Assembly: GCF_025028335.1 (NCBI RefSeq)
Contig: NZ_JAFEUW010000001.1
Span: 496,001-560,000 of the forward strand
Length of the DNA: 64,000 nt
Direction of reading: 5' to 3'
Source: Brachybacterium sillae
GTDB lineage: Bacteria > Actinomycetota > Actinomycetes > Actinomycetales > Dermabacteraceae
Shown here: positions 12,985 to 22,276 of the stretch, piece by piece
Layout: each line of letters begins with the position of its first letter
Numbering within the stretch: position 1 is the stretch's first letter
Translations under genes and position numbers: made by a program
The notes under the pieces: model-generated
The model's database searches: none
What the model saw: only the letters and a program-made list of their open reading frames with translations
Told to the model about the DNA's origin: nothing

Positions 12985-13455
12985 TCACCTCCCGGGCGCG
13001 GCGCACGGAGCGGTCGAGATCCTGATCCTCCCGGGGGAGTACCCCGGTTCGGCGAGCTCCGCGAGCAGCTCCCCGACCTCGCGGGTGCGGGCGTCGGCCC
13101 GCAGCGTGCGCACATCCTGGGTGGTGACGTCCTGCCCGGTGGTGCGGCGGACGAAGGAGCGCATCACCGCGGTGAGCTCGTGGTGGCCCTCCCGGGTGGT
13201 GAGCTCCCCGGCCCGGTGGCGATCGGCCACGTCGTTCACGGCGCGCAGGAACTCGGCCTTCAGGGTCTGGTCGTCGTCGGGCCGTGCCGCATACGCCCGG
13301 CGTTCCACAGCCCGGCGGGTCAGCCGCAGCACGGCCAGCACCGTGGCGGTGATCAGCAGCAGGCACAGCACCGTCAGCACCAGCCACGCCACCGAATACT
13401 GCGGCGGGTCGATCACCTGGCGCGGCTCAGCGAGCAACAGGTCAGGCACGGGCAT
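12985..13455 (-). CDS. small membrane protein of the moxR operon, C-terminus probably frameshifted
   Basis: As sequenced, 156 residues: a short periplasmic start (PVPDLLLAEPRQVIDPPQ), one transmembrane helix (about 21-43) and a cytoplasmic helical domain. This layout resembles the DUF4381-type proteins that sit between DUF58 and VWA genes. The last 17 residues are an odd basic, cysteine-containing tail ending at 12985. Restoring one base in the CCCGGGGG run at 13030-13037 gives instead EDQDLDRSVRRAREVIRRWS and moves the stop to 12968-12970, producing the same ATGA overlap with the next gene seen throughout this operon (162 residues). It overlaps the DUF58 gene by 14 bp. Confidence 0.75.
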   Translation of the reverse strand: MPVPDLLLAEPRQVIDPPQYSVAWLVLTVLCLLLITATVLAVLRLTRRAVERRAYAARPDDDQTLKAEFLRAVNDVADRHRAGELTTREGHHELTAVMRSFVRRTTGQDVTTQDVRTLRADARTREVGELLAELAEPGYSPGRIRISTAPCAAPGR

Positions 13456-14338
13456 GCCGGAACTCCCTCCTGCGCAGCATGGTGACCATGTCCTCCACCA
13501 CGGTGCTCTCACCGCGAGTGAGGATGTGCGAGACGTGCAGCGAGTCCAGCATGGCGCTGATACCGTCACGCCGTGCCGCACGGAACGCCTCGGCTTCCTG
13601 CGCCACGCGGCTGCTGGTACGCGCCAGATCCGGGGTCTCCCGCGGGAAGGCGACGTCGACCACGTCGCGGTCCAGGTCCGTCCCCTGCAGCGGATCAGCA
13701 TCCCCGATCCGCACCACCATCAGGTCGTGACGGGTCGTGAGGGTGCGCAGACGGTGGTGGTCCTCGACCGACGGGTGCGCCTCATCCGTGATGTACGTCA
13801 TCAGCGTGGGGCGGGTCGTCATACGGAACGCCCGATCGATCAGCCAGGAGGAGTCCGAGGGATCGGCGTCCTCGTCGGTGCGCTGCTGGATGGTGCGCAG
13901 CAGCAGCTCCAGGTGCCCGTCGCTGGCGCGGGAGGGCAGCTGCACCGGATGCGCGGCGCTGCCGCCCACCAGGCTCACCAGGTCACCGTTGCGCTGGGCC
14001 AGGAAACAGATCAGGCCGGCGGCCATCACCAGGGCGTCCCGCTTGGAGGTGCCATCGGCGGCGGTCGCCGCCATCGCCGAGGAGGTGTCCGCGACGATCG
14101 CCAGATGCCGCACGCGCTCCTCGTTGAACTGACGGATCAGCGGCTCCCCCGACCGGGCCGTGGCCTTCCAGTCGATATCGGAGATGCGGTCACCGGGCTG
14201 GTAGTACTTCAGATCGTCGAAGTCCTCGCCGCTGCCCTTGAACACCGACCGGCCGCGGCCGTGGATCAACCCACGGGCACGGTTCGAGGTGTACAGATCC
14301 ACCCGGGCCTTCACCCGGGTGAGCAGGGAACCGCTCAT
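13442..14338 (-). CDS. DUF58 domain protein
   Basis: A 298-residue soluble DUF58 protein, recognised from the core YYQPGDRISDIDWKATARSG near residues 45-65, followed by a VWA-like fold with the degenerate metal site ADTSSAM. DUF58 proteins nearly always accompany MoxR ATPases. They are thought to link the ATPase to membrane VWA partners; the biochemical role is still poorly defined. It lies 13 bp downstream of moxR and overlaps the next gene by 14 bp. Confidence 0.9.
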   Translation of the reverse strand: MSGSLLTRVKARVDLYTSNRARGLIHGRGRSVFKGSGEDFDDLKYYQPGDRISDIDWKATARSGEPLIRQFNEERVRHLAIVADTSSAMAATAADGTSKRDALVMAAGLICFLAQRNGDLVSLVGGSAAHPVQLPSRASDGHLELLLRTIQQRTDEDADPSDSSWLIDRAFRMTTRPTLMTYITDEAHPSVEDHHRLRTLTTRHDLMVVRIGDADPLQGTDLDRDVVDVAFPRETPDLARTSSRVAQEAEAFRAARRDGISAMLDSLHVSHILTRGESTVVEDMVTMLRRREFRHARA

Positions 14339-14351
14339 CGTGGGGCCCGCC

Positions 14352-15398
14352 TCACGGCATCGGGACGGCCTGGAACACCGCGTCGATGACCTGCTCGGGC
14401 AGCACCCCGGCCGCCTGGGCGTCGAAGGTCATGACCAGGCGGTGGCGCAGCACCGAATAGCGCAGGGCGCGCACATCGTCGGGCGTGACGTAGTCCCGGC
14501 CGTTGAGCAGTGCGAAGGCCTGGCCCACCCGCATCAGGGCGAGAGAACCGCGGGGACTGGCGCCGACCCGCACCGACTGGGTGAGGTTCGGCACCGGCCT
14601 CGGCCCGGAGCCGCGGGTGGTGAACACGAGATCGACGATGTACCGCTTCACGGCGGCGTCGACATACACGCCGTCGACCATGCGCTGCAGGAACCGGATG
14701 TCGTCCAGGCTCACGCTGCCCACCGCCTGTCGCGGCGCGGCGAGGGCTCCGGCGGTGGAGCGGTCGAGGATCTCGTGCTCCTCGGCGGGGCGCGGGTAGG
14801 TGAGCACCTCCTTCATGAGGAACCGGTCCATCTGGGCCTCGGGGAGCACGTACGTGCCCTCCTCCTCGATGGGGTTCTGCGTCGCGAGCACCATGAACGG
14901 CTCCGGCAGCGGGTATACCTCACCGCCGATGGACGTCTGCCGTTCCTGCATCGCCTCGAGCATCGCCGACTGTGTCTTCGCGCTGGAGCGGTTGATCTCG
15001 TCGAGCAGCACGATGTTCGCGTGCACCGGGCCCAGCTGGGTGGTGAAGGTACCGGACCCATAGTTGAAGATCTGCGTGCCGATGATGTCGTTCGGCATGA
15101 GGTCCGGGGTGCACTGGATGCGGTGGAAGCTGCCGCCGATGGCGGAGGCGAGAGCGGAGGCGGCGGTGGTCTTCGCCAGACCCGGCACCGATTCCAGCAG
15201 CACGTGACCACCCGCGGCCAGCGACGCCAGCAACGTCAGCCGCAGGTTCTCCTGCCCCACCACGCGGGAGGCGAAGACCCGGGAGATCGTGGCGACGATG
15301 TCGCGGCTGCGCTCGAGGTCCGCCGGGGAGAGCGCGGGGGCCTTGGGCGTGAAGCCGGACCCCGGGCGCTGAGAGGCGGACTGCGAGGGCTGGCTCAT
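14352..15398 (-). CDS. MoxR-family AAA+ ATPase
   Basis: A 348-residue AAA+ protein: Walker A near residues 70-78 (SVPGLAKTT), Walker B LLDEINRSS, sensor segment LATQNPIEEEGTYVLPEAQMDRF, and a C-terminal helical lid. MoxR proteins act as chaperone-like ATPases for maturation of VWA-containing complexes. The ATG at 15398 has a GGGAG Shine-Dalgarno at about 9 nt and a TAGACT -10 box at 15443-15448; the upstream open frame is not conserved-looking. It heads a ten-gene minus-strand run that extends through the Bat-like genes, the desulfurase and mnmA to ligA. Confidence 0.93.
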   Translation of the reverse strand: MSQPSQSASQRPGSGFTPKAPALSPADLERSRDIVATISRVFASRVVGQENLRLTLLASLAAGGHVLLESVPGLAKTTAASALASAIGGSFHRIQCTPDLMPNDIIGTQIFNYGSGTFTTQLGPVHANIVLLDEINRSSAKTQSAMLEAMQERQTSIGGEVYPLPEPFMVLATQNPIEEEGTYVLPEAQMDRFLMKEVLTYPRPAEEHEILDRSTAGALAAPRQAVGSVSLDDIRFLQRMVDGVYVDAAVKRYIVDLVFTTRGSGPRPVPNLTQSVRVGASPRGSLALMRVGQAFALLNGRDYVTPDDVRALRYSVLRHRLVMTFDAQAAGVLPEQVIDAVFQAVPMP

Positions 15399-15442
15399 GT
15401 CGACTGTGCTCCCATGACGCTCGACGGACGTGGTCCGCCGGG

Positions 15443-15448
15443 AGTCTA
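15443..15448 (-). promoter_or_regulatory. -10 box of the moxR operon
   Basis: TAGACT on the minus strand about 45 nt upstream of the moxR ATG, giving a leader of roughly 38 nt. It lies in the 80-bp space shared with the divergent glgX start, where CAGAAT at 15462-15467 may be the opposing -10 box. Confidence 0.45.
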
Positions 15449-15477
15449 CCCATCGAAGTGCCAGAATGCCGGGGTGC

Positions 15478-15685
15478 ATGATCCCCTCTCCCCCTCCTCC
15501 CCCGGCTGACCACCCGCCCTCCGACGCGCCCCGGCCTGCAGGTCGACGCGGACGGGCGCGGAGTCTTCGCCGTCGCCGCGCCACGGGCCACCGCCGTCGA
15601 CCTGTGCGTCCGGCACGGAGCCACCGAGGAGCGCCGCCGCCTGAGGCATCGCGAGGGAGCCCTGTGGTGGGACGAGGTCGAGGGC
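15478..15685 (+). other. probable frameshifted N-terminal coding part of glgX
   Basis: From 15533 to 15685 the glgX frame is open, with G/C-rich third positions and the beta-strand pattern expected at a GlgX N-terminus (VFAVAAPRATAVDLCVRHG). No ATG, GTG or TTG exists in that frame. An ATG at 15478 opens in the neighbouring frame with a proline-rich start. Removing one C from the CCCC run at 15529-15532 joins both frames and gives a protein of about 733 residues, the normal family length. Confidence 0.6.
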
Positions 15686-17680
15686 ATGGTCCCCGGCACC
15701 CGTTACGGACTACGGGTCGACGGGCCGTGGGACCCCGCCTCAGGGCACTGGTTCAACCCGGCACGGCTGCTGTTGGACCCCTGGGCCCGTGGCGTGAGCC
15801 ACTCCAGCCCCCTGCTCTCGGCCCACTTCGCCCACGAGGTCGACTCCCTCCTCCGGCCGGTCGGTGACGGCGCCCCGCGCCGCTCACGGGTCGACGACGC
15901 TGACGACGCCGTCTGGTCGGAGGTGGTGCGCGACGACTTCGACTGGGGCGGTGATGCCCGTCCCCGCACCCCCTGGCGTGACACCGTCATCGCGGAGCTC
16001 CACGTCAAAGGCTGGACCATGCAGCATCCCGAAGTTCCGCCGGAACAGCGCGGCACCTACGCCGGACTCGCCCATCCTGCTGTCACCGGCCACCTGCGCG
16101 AGCTCGGCGTGACCGCCGTGGAGCTGCTGCCGATCCACGCCGCCCTCGACGAGCCCCACCTGGCCCGGCTCGGTCTGACGAACTACTGGGGGTACAGCAC
16201 CCTCGCCTATCTCGCGCCCGACCACCGCTACGCCTCCGCCGCCGCCCGCCGGGCCGGGGCCCAGGGGGTGCTCGACGAGGTCAAGCGCATGGTGCGCGCA
16301 CTGCACACGGCCGGACTCGAGGTGATCCTCGACGTGGTGTACAACCACACCGCCGAGGGCGGCGCCGACGGGCCCTCGGTGTGCTGGCGGGGCCTCGACG
16401 CCCACGAGCACTATTGGATGGACCACGGCCGGTTCGTGGACGTCACCGGCACCGGCGCCACCTTCGACCCGCGCTCGCAGCACGTCGTCGACCTGATCCT
16501 CGGGAGCCTGCGCCATTGGGTGGAGGAGGTGCACATCGACGGCTTCCGCTTCGATCTGGCCGCCACCCTGGGCCGGGACCACAGCGGGTTCCGCAGCGAC
16601 CACCCCCTGCTGCGCGCGATGACCACTGACCCGGTGCTGCGCGACGTGAAGCTGATCGCGGAGCCGTGGGACGTCGGCACCGGCGGGTGGCAGACCGGCG
16701 GGTTCCCCGCTCCCTTCGCGGAGTGGAACGACGCCTTCCGCAACGATGTGCGCTCCTTCTGGTTGGAGCATCCGCGGGAACGGTCTCGCGACGGAGATCG
16801 CGTCATCGGCGGGGTCCGTGATCTCGCCACCCGCCTCGCGGGGAGCGCCGACGTGTTCCGCCGTCTCGACCCCGCCGACCTGCCCGCCGGGGCGTCCCTG
16901 CGGGCCCCCTGGGCGGCGATCGACTATGTCACGGCCCACGACGGCTTCACCCTGATGGACCTGGTCTCCTTCGAGCACAAGCGCAATGAGGCCAACGGGG
17001 AGGATGGGCGCGACGGCACCACGGACAACCGCTCCTGGAACCACGGTGTCGAGGGGTTGCTCCCGGAGCACGAGGAGATCGCCGCCCGTCGCCGCCGCAC
17101 CGTCCGCAGCCTGCTGGCGACGCTCCTGCTCGGTGCCGGAACGCCCATGCTGCTCGGCGGTGACGAGGCGGGGCGGACGCAGCGGGGGAACAACAACGCC
17201 TACTGCCAGGACAACGAGATCTCCTGGGTCGACTGGAGCAGCACGCTCACCCGCACCGTGCAGGAGGAGGCGGTGCGCACCCTCACCCGCCTGCGGCGCC
17301 GCCTGCCCCAGTTGCGGCCGGTCGGCTGGTTGCTCGATGTGGACCCTCTCCACCCCGGGCCGGAGCAGGTGCTGTGGTGCCGCCCCGACGGGGTTCCGAT
17401 GCGCCATGAGGACTGGTCCGCCGCCGGGGCCCGCACCCTGGTGATGGTGCGTCCCGGCGCACCCGGCGGGGAGCACGCGGTGGTGGTGCTGCACGCCGGG
17501 GAGGAACCGCTGACGGTGCAACTGCCCGACCAGCCCTGGTTGCAGGGACCGGCCCGGGTGGTGTTCGACGCCGCCGCGGAGGGCGCCACCGGGCAGGAAC
17601 ACCCCGTCGAGGACGGCGCCGTCGAGGTCGCTCCCGGCAGCGTGGTCGTGGTGACCGTTCCGGCGGGGCGAGGGCGCTGA
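15686..17680 (+). CDS. glgX: glycogen debranching enzyme GlgX, as sequenced lacking part of its N-terminus
   Basis: GH13 isoamylase-type enzyme that cleaves alpha-1,6 branches of glycogen. Numbered from the ATG at 15686 (664 residues), it has DVVYNHTAEGG near 217, catalytic nucleophile Asp290 in IDGFRFDLA, general acid Glu326 in LIAEPWD, the third-acid motif TAHDGFT near 415, and the NGEDGRDGTTDNRSWNHG segment typical of GlgX. Typical GlgX is 700-730 residues; about 65 N-terminal residues of the starch-binding-like domain lie upstream behind an apparent frameshift (15478-15685). First of glgX-glgE-glgB, but 95 bp from glgE, which appears to have its own promoter. Confidence 0.9.
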   Translation: MVPGTRYGLRVDGPWDPASGHWFNPARLLLDPWARGVSHSSPLLSAHFAHEVDSLLRPVGDGAPRRSRVDDADDAVWSEVVRDDFDWGGDARPRTPWRDTVIAELHVKGWTMQHPEVPPEQRGTYAGLAHPAVTGHLRELGVTAVELLPIHAALDEPHLARLGLTNYWGYSTLAYLAPDHRYASAAARRAGAQGVLDEVKRMVRALHTAGLEVILDVVYNHTAEGGADGPSVCWRGLDAHEHYWMDHGRFVDVTGTGATFDPRSQHVVDLILGSLRHWVEEVHIDGFRFDLAATLGRDHSGFRSDHPLLRAMTTDPVLRDVKLIAEPWDVGTGGWQTGGFPAPFAEWNDAFRNDVRSFWLEHPRERSRDGDRVIGGVRDLATRLAGSADVFRRLDPADLPAGASLRAPWAAIDYVTAHDGFTLMDLVSFEHKRNEANGEDGRDGTTDNRSWNHGVEGLLPEHEEIAARRRRTVRSLLATLLLGAGTPMLLGGDEAGRTQRGNNNAYCQDNEISWVDWSSTLTRTVQEEAVRTLTRLRRRLPQLRPVGWLLDVDPLHPGPEQVLWCRPDGVPMRHEDWSAAGARTLVMVRPGAPGGEHAVVVLHAGEEPLTVQLPDQPWLQGPARVVFDAAAEGATGQEHPVEDGAVEVAPGSVVVVTVPAGRGR

Positions 17681-17718
17681 GCCGCAAGCGCACTCAGCGT
17701 CCCCCCGCGCGGGGCCAC

Positions 17719-17724
17719 TAGGGT
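17719..17724 (+). promoter_or_regulatory. -10 box of glgE-glgB
   Basis: TAGGGT lies 51 nt upstream of the glgE ATG in the 95-bp gap after glgX. The same hexamer is found before nucS and kgd in this window. No clear -35 element is seen. Confidence 0.4.
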
Positions 17725-17775
17725 GGACGCTGCGCCACCGACCGAGAAGGATCCCCCAGCAAGGCAGGAGTCCCG

Positions 17776-19893
17776 ATGACCGCGCCCCACGATCCGACCA
17801 GCCCCGCCCCCACCACCGCCACCGCCTCCGCCCCAGTCTCCGGACACGCCCGTCGGGCCCGCGGTCGCGGCCCCCAGCGCCTGGCCGACGGCGTGGGCCG
17901 CATCCCGATCATGGAGGTCGGCCCGGTCGTCGACGGCGGTCGTTTCCCGGCCTCCTGTGCCGAGGGGGAGCCGGTGCGCTTCACCGCTGGGGCCTTCCGC
18001 GAGGGCCACGACAAGATGGGCGTGCAGCTGGTGCTCATCGACCCCGAGGGCACGGAACACGTGCACTCGATGACCTGCGTGAACCCCGGGCTGGACGCCT
18101 GGGAGACCTGGGCGGCGCCCGATCGCACCGGCCGGTGGAGCTTCCGCGTCGAGGCGTTCTCCGCCCCCTACGCCACCTGGGCGCAGGTGGCCGAGGTGAA
18201 GATCCCCGCCGGCCTGGACGAGGACCTCGTGGCCGCCGAGGGCGTGCAGGTGCTGCAGCGTGTGGTCGAAGAGGCCGCCGCCGGGGCCCGCCCGGCTGCC
18301 GACGGGCGCCTCGCCGACGCCGCCATCGACGCCCTGCGTGACCACCGACTGTCCGCAGACGCCCGCGTCGCCCCGGCGCTCGCCGACGATGTGCGCGCGA
18401 TGATGCACGAGCGTCCGCTGCGCGACGGACTCACCGCGGCCGGCCCCTTCCGACTCACGGTGCACCGCCGCCGGGCGCTGTACGGCTCCTGGTACGAGAT
18501 CTTCCCGCGCTCCCTGGGCGCCCACTACGACCCCGAAGCGGGGGGCTGGATCTCCGGCACGCTGCGCAGCGCCGCCGAGGAACTGCCGCGTATCGCCGAC
18601 ATGGGTTTCGACGTCGTCTACCTGACGCCGATCCATCCCATCGGCACCCGCTTCCGGAAGGGCCGCAACAACACCCTCGACGCACGCCCGGGTGATCCGG
18701 GGTCCCCGTACGCCATCGGCGCGGCCGAGGGCGGCCATGACGCCATCCACCCCGACCTCGGCACGATCGAGGACTTCGACGCGTTCGTGGCGCGGGCAAA
18801 GGAGCTGGGGCTCGAGGTGGCGATGGACATCGCCCTGCAGTGCTCCCCCGATCACCCGTGGGTCACCGAGCATCCGGAGTGGTTCGTGGTGCGGCCCGAC
18901 GGCACCATCGCCTACGCCGAGAACCCGCCGAAGAAGTACCAGGACATCTACCCCCTCAGCTTCGACACCGACTACGAGGGTCTGTACGCCGCCATCCGCG
19001 ACATGCTCGAGTACTGGGTGGAGCACGGGGTCACGCTCTTCCGCGTCGACAACCCGCACACCAAGCCGGTGCGGTTCTGGGAGGAGTTGCTGGCGGAGTT
19101 CGACCGCACCCACCCCGAGGTGATCTTCCTGGCCGAGGCCTTCACCCGGCCGATGATGATGCACACCCTGGCGAAGGTCGGGTACCACCAGTCGTACACC
19201 TACTTCACATGGCGGGAGAGCGCCCAGGAACTGCGCGAGTATCTCGAGGAGCTGGTGGACGCCGCGCACTACATGCGGCCGAGCTTCTGGCCCACCACCC
19301 ACGACATCCTCACGCCCTTCATGAGCGAAGGAGGCCGCCCCGCGTTCGCCCTGCGGGCTATCCTCGCCGCCACCCTGGTGCCGACCTGGGGCATCTACTC
19401 CGGGTACGAGCTGGTGGAGGACGTCCCCCGGCCCGGCGCCCAGGAGCAGATCGACAACGAGAAGTACGAGTACAAGCCGCGCGATTTCTCCGGGGCGCTC
19501 GCCTCCGGCCGCTCCCTGGAGCCGCTGCTGCGGGACCTCAATCGCATCCGCCGCGACCATCCGTCCCTGCAGCAGCTGACCACCATCCACTTCCACGGGG
19601 CCGACGACCCGCGCCTGCTGGTGTTCTCCAAGCACCTGCCGGCCGAGTTCAGCCCCACCGGGCGCGCCGACACCGTCCTCGTCGTGAGCACTACGCAGGC
19701 GCACGGCGAGGTCTGGTCCTCGATCCATCTGGACCTCGGCGCTCTCGGCCTGCCCGACGGGTTCGAGGTGGAGGATCTGCTGACCGGGGAGCGCTTCTCC
19801 TGGGGCGCCCACCCGTTCGTGATCCTCGACCCGGCCCACCGACCCGCCCACATCCTGCGCGTCGTCCGACCTGAGGAGGACCTCCATGCCTGA
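17776..19893 (+). CDS. glgE: alpha-1,4-glucan:maltose-1-phosphate maltosyltransferase GlgE
   Basis: GH13_3 enzyme that extends alpha-glucans by transferring maltosyl units from maltose-1-phosphate. The 705 residues fit the family. The N-terminal domain has [17 protein letters not shown] near 50-65. In the barrel, Asp425 in [11 protein letters not shown] is the expected nucleophile and Glu454 in FLAEAFTRP the acid/base; [10 protein letters not shown] follows. The first ~40 residues are a Pro/Thr/Ala extension. The ATG at 17776 has GGCAGGAG at 5 nt. The stop overlaps the glgB start by 8 bp, so extension and branching enzymes are made together. No TreS, Pep2, GlgC or GlgM gene is in the window to supply maltose-1-phosphate. 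Confidence 0.96.
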   Translation: MTAPHDPTSPAPTTATASAPVSGHARRARGRGPQRLADGVGRIPIMEVGPVVDGGRFPASCAEGEPVRFTAGAFREGHDKMGVQLVLIDPEGTEHVHSMTCVNPGLDAWETWAAPDRTGRWSFRVEAFSAPYATWAQVAEVKIPAGLDEDLVAAEGVQVLQRVVEEAAAGARPAADGRLADAAIDALRDHRLSADARVAPALADDVRAMMHERPLRDGLTAAGPFRLTVHRRRALYGSWYEIFPRSLGAHYDPEAGGWISGTLRSAAEELPRIADMGFDVVYLTPIHPIGTRFRKGRNNTLDARPGDPGSPYAIGAAEGGHDAIHPDLGTIEDFDAFVARAKELGLEVAMDIALQCSPDHPWVTEHPEWFVVRPDGTIAYAENPPKKYQDIYPLSFDTDYEGLYAAIRDMLEYWVEHGVTLFRVDNPHTKPVRFWEELLAEFDRTHPEVIFLAEAFTRPMMMHTLAKVGYHQSYTYFTWRESAQELREYLEELVDAAHYMRPSFWPTTHDILTPFMSEGGRPAFALRAILAATLVPTWGIYSGYELVEDVPRPGAQEQIDNEKYEYKPRDFSGALASGRSLEPLLRDLNRIRRDHPSLQQLTTIHFHGADDPRLLVFSKHLPAEFSPTGRADTVLVVSTTQAHGEVWSSIHLDLGALGLPDGFEVEDLLTGERFSWGAHPFVILDPAHRPAHILRVVRPEEDLHA

Positions 19894-22186
19894 CACCATC
19901 CCCGCCCCCACCGGGCCGGATCCCCGGCCCGCCGGTGAGCCGGTGACCGATCTGCGCGCCTCCACCCCGCCTGAGGGCCTCGTCCCCTCCGGGCCGGACC
20001 GGCTCCCCGTCGGCGAGCACGAGCTCGGGTCGGTGGCGACGGGATCATGGCACGAGCCGCACGCGGTGCTCGGGGCCCACGAGTACCACGGCGCGATCAC
20101 GGTGCGGGCGCTGCGCCCGCTGGCACGCTCCGTCGAGGTGGTGCTGGCCGACGGCACCCGCCACGCCCTCGAGCACGAGTACAACGGCGTGTGGGTGACG
20201 ACGTTCCCCGGTTCCGAGGTGCCCCCGTATCGCCTCAGCACCGTGTGGACGGAGGGTGCCGAGCCCGTCGAGCAGGACGACCCGTATCGGTTCCTGCCCA
20301 CCCTCGGTGAGCTGGACCTGCACCTGATCCGCGAGGGCCGCCACGAGGAGCTGTGGAACGCCCTCGGCTCCCATGTGCGCACGGTCGACGATGTCGACGG
20401 CACCTCCTTCGCGGTGTGGGCACCGAACGCCCGGGCCGTGCAGGTGGTCGGCGACTTCAACGGCTGGGACGGACGCGGTCACGCCCTGCGCAGCCTCGGC
20501 TCGGCCGGAGTGTGGGAGTTGTTCGTGCCCGCCATCGGCGAGGGCACGGTGTACAAGTACCGGATCCTCGGTGTCGATGGGGTCTGGCGCGACAAGGCCG
20601 ACCCGATGGCCCGCCGCGCCGAGGTCCCGCCCGCCACGGGCTCCATCGTCACGGTCTCCCACTACGAGTGGAACGACTCCGCGTGGCTCGCACAGCGCGC
20701 CCAGCAGGACCCGACCCGCTCCCCCATGTCCATCTACGAGGTGCATCTGGGCAGCTGGAAACCGGGCCTGGGGTACACCGAGCTCGCCACCGAGCTCGTC
20801 GACTACGTGCGCAGCATGGGCTTCACCCATGTGGAGTTCATGCCGCTGGCCGAGCATCCCTTCGGTGGGTCCTGGGGGTACCAGGTCAGTGGCTACTACG
20901 CCCCGACCTCGCGCCTGGGCACGCCCGATGAGCTGCGCGGCCTGATCGATGCCCTGCATGCCGCCGGCATCGGCGTGATCATGGACTGGGTGCCGGCGCA
21001 CTTCCCCAAGGATGAGTTCGCCCTGGGCCGCTTCGACGGCACGCCGTTGTACGAGCACGCGGACCCGCGCCGCGGGGAACATCCGGACTGGGGCACCTAC
21101 ATCTTCGATGTGGGCCGGAGCGAGGTGCGCAACTTCCTGGTGGCCAACGCCTGCTACTGGCTGGAGGAGTTCCACGTGGACGGCCTGCGGGTCGACGCGG
21201 TCGCCTCCATGCTGTACCTCGACTACTCCCGTAACCCCGGGGAGTGGGTGCCGAACATCCACGGCGGCCGCGAGAACCTCGAGTCGATCTCCTTCCTGCA
21301 GGAGGCGAACGCGACCGCGTACAAGCGTGCCCCCGGCATCGTGATGATCGCCGAGGAGTCGACGTCCTTCCCGGGCGTCACCCGGCCCACCAGCAGCGGC
21401 GGCCTGGGCTTCGGTTTCAAGTGGAACATGGGGTGGATGCACGACTCGCTCCAGTACCTCGGCGAGGATCCGATCAACCGCCGCTACCACCACGGGGAGA
21501 TGACCTTCTCGATGGTGTACCAGTACTCGGAGAACTTCATCCTGCCGATCAGCCACGACGAAGTCGTGCACGGCAAGGGATCCCTGTTGCGCAAGGCCCC
21601 GGGGGACGACTGGCAGCAGGCGGCGAGCCTGCGCGCCTACCTGGCACACCAGTGGACCCACCCCGGCAAGCAGTTGCTGTTCATGGGCAGCGAGTTCGCG
21701 CAGGGCACCGAGTGGAACGAGGCCACGGGTCTGTCGTGGTGGCTGCTCGACTACCCCCTGCACCGCGGCGCCCAGCAGCTGGTGCGGGACCTGAACGCCC
21801 TGCAGCTGCGCCATCCCGCCCTGTACGAGCTGGATCAGGATCCCGCCGGGTTCGCGTGGCTGCTCGGTGATGACGCCGACCACAACGTCTTCGCCTTCCT
21901 GCGTCGCTCCGCCGAGGGCGAGGAGGTCGCCGTGGTGGTGAACTACTCGGCCACGCCGTGGCACGGCCTGCGGGTGCCGCTCCCCCGTGGCGGCGTGTGG
22001 CTCGAGGAGCTGAACTCCGACGCCCCGGTGTACGGCGGCAGCGGGGTGGGCAACCTCGGGTCGGTGCAGGCGCAGGAGATCCCGCTGGCCGGGTGGGACC
22101 ACTCGGCCGAGGTCGAGGTGCCGCCGCTGGGCGCGGTGGTCCTGGTGCCGCAGGACCAGGTGCGGGGGTCGGAGCGCTCGGCCTGA
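19886..22186 (+). CDS. glgB: 1,4-alpha-glucan branching enzyme GlgB
   Basis: GH13_9 enzyme that introduces alpha-1,6 branches. It is full length at 766 residues: an N1 domain ([13 protein letters not shown] near 55), a CBM48 module ([21 protein letters not shown] near 173), the barrel with nucleophile Asp437 in VDGLRVDAV and acid Glu490 in [18 protein letters not shown] near 554, and a C-terminal beta domain. The start overlaps the end of glgE and is preceded by GAGGAGG. Together with GlgE it builds branched alpha-glucan; GlgX debranches it. Confidence 0.97.
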   Translation: MPDTIPAPTGPDPRPAGEPVTDLRASTPPEGLVPSGPDRLPVGEHELGSVATGSWHEPHAVLGAHEYHGAITVRALRPLARSVEVVLADGTRHALEHEYNGVWVTTFPGSEVPPYRLSTVWTEGAEPVEQDDPYRFLPTLGELDLHLIREGRHEELWNALGSHVRTVDDVDGTSFAVWAPNARAVQVVGDFNGWDGRGHALRSLGSAGVWELFVPAIGEGTVYKYRILGVDGVWRDKADPMARRAEVPPATGSIVTVSHYEWNDSAWLAQRAQQDPTRSPMSIYEVHLGSWKPGLGYTELATELVDYVRSMGFTHVEFMPLAEHPFGGSWGYQVSGYYAPTSRLGTPDELRGLIDALHAAGIGVIMDWVPAHFPKDEFALGRFDGTPLYEHADPRRGEHPDWGTYIFDVGRSEVRNFLVANACYWLEEFHVDGLRVDAVASMLYLDYSRNPGEWVPNIHGGRENLESISFLQEANATAYKRAPGIVMIAEESTSFPGVTRPTSSGGLGFGFKWNMGWMHDSLQYLGEDPINRRYHHGEMTFSMVYQYSENFILPISHDEVVHGKGSLLRKAPGDDWQQAASLRAYLAHQWTHPGKQLLFMGSEFAQGTEWNEATGLSWWLLDYPLHRGAQQLVRDLNALQLRHPALYELDQDPAGFAWLLGDDADHNVFAFLRRSAEGEEVAVVVNYSATPWHGLRVPLPRGGVWLEELNSDAPVYGGSGVGNLGSVQAQEIPLAGWDHSAEVEVPPLGAVVLVPQDQVRGSERSA

Positions 22187-22203
22187 CGACCCTCCTGAAC
22201 GCG

Positions 22204-22239
22204 GCGACGGCCCGGACGGATCGCCGTCCGGGCCGTCGC
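22204..22239. terminator. bidirectional terminator between glgB and the YbbN-like gene
   Basis: A perfect 16-bp stem (22204-22219 with 22224-22239) and a 4-nt loop ATCG, placed between the converging glgB and YbbN-like stops. Confidence 0.85.
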
Positions 22240-22276
22240 GCTCCCGGGGGTCGCCTGGGGGTCGGCCCGGTCCCGC

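Noticed and set aside
17200-20460. 1086-residue minus-strand open frame
   Set aside because: It lies antisense across glgX, glgE and glgB and is low-complexity; it is a GC-driven shadow of strongly supported genes.
22204-22239. Perfect inverted repeat as a transposon end or attachment site
   Set aside because: Its place between converging stop codons, tight 4-nt loop and lack of a transposase fit a terminator.
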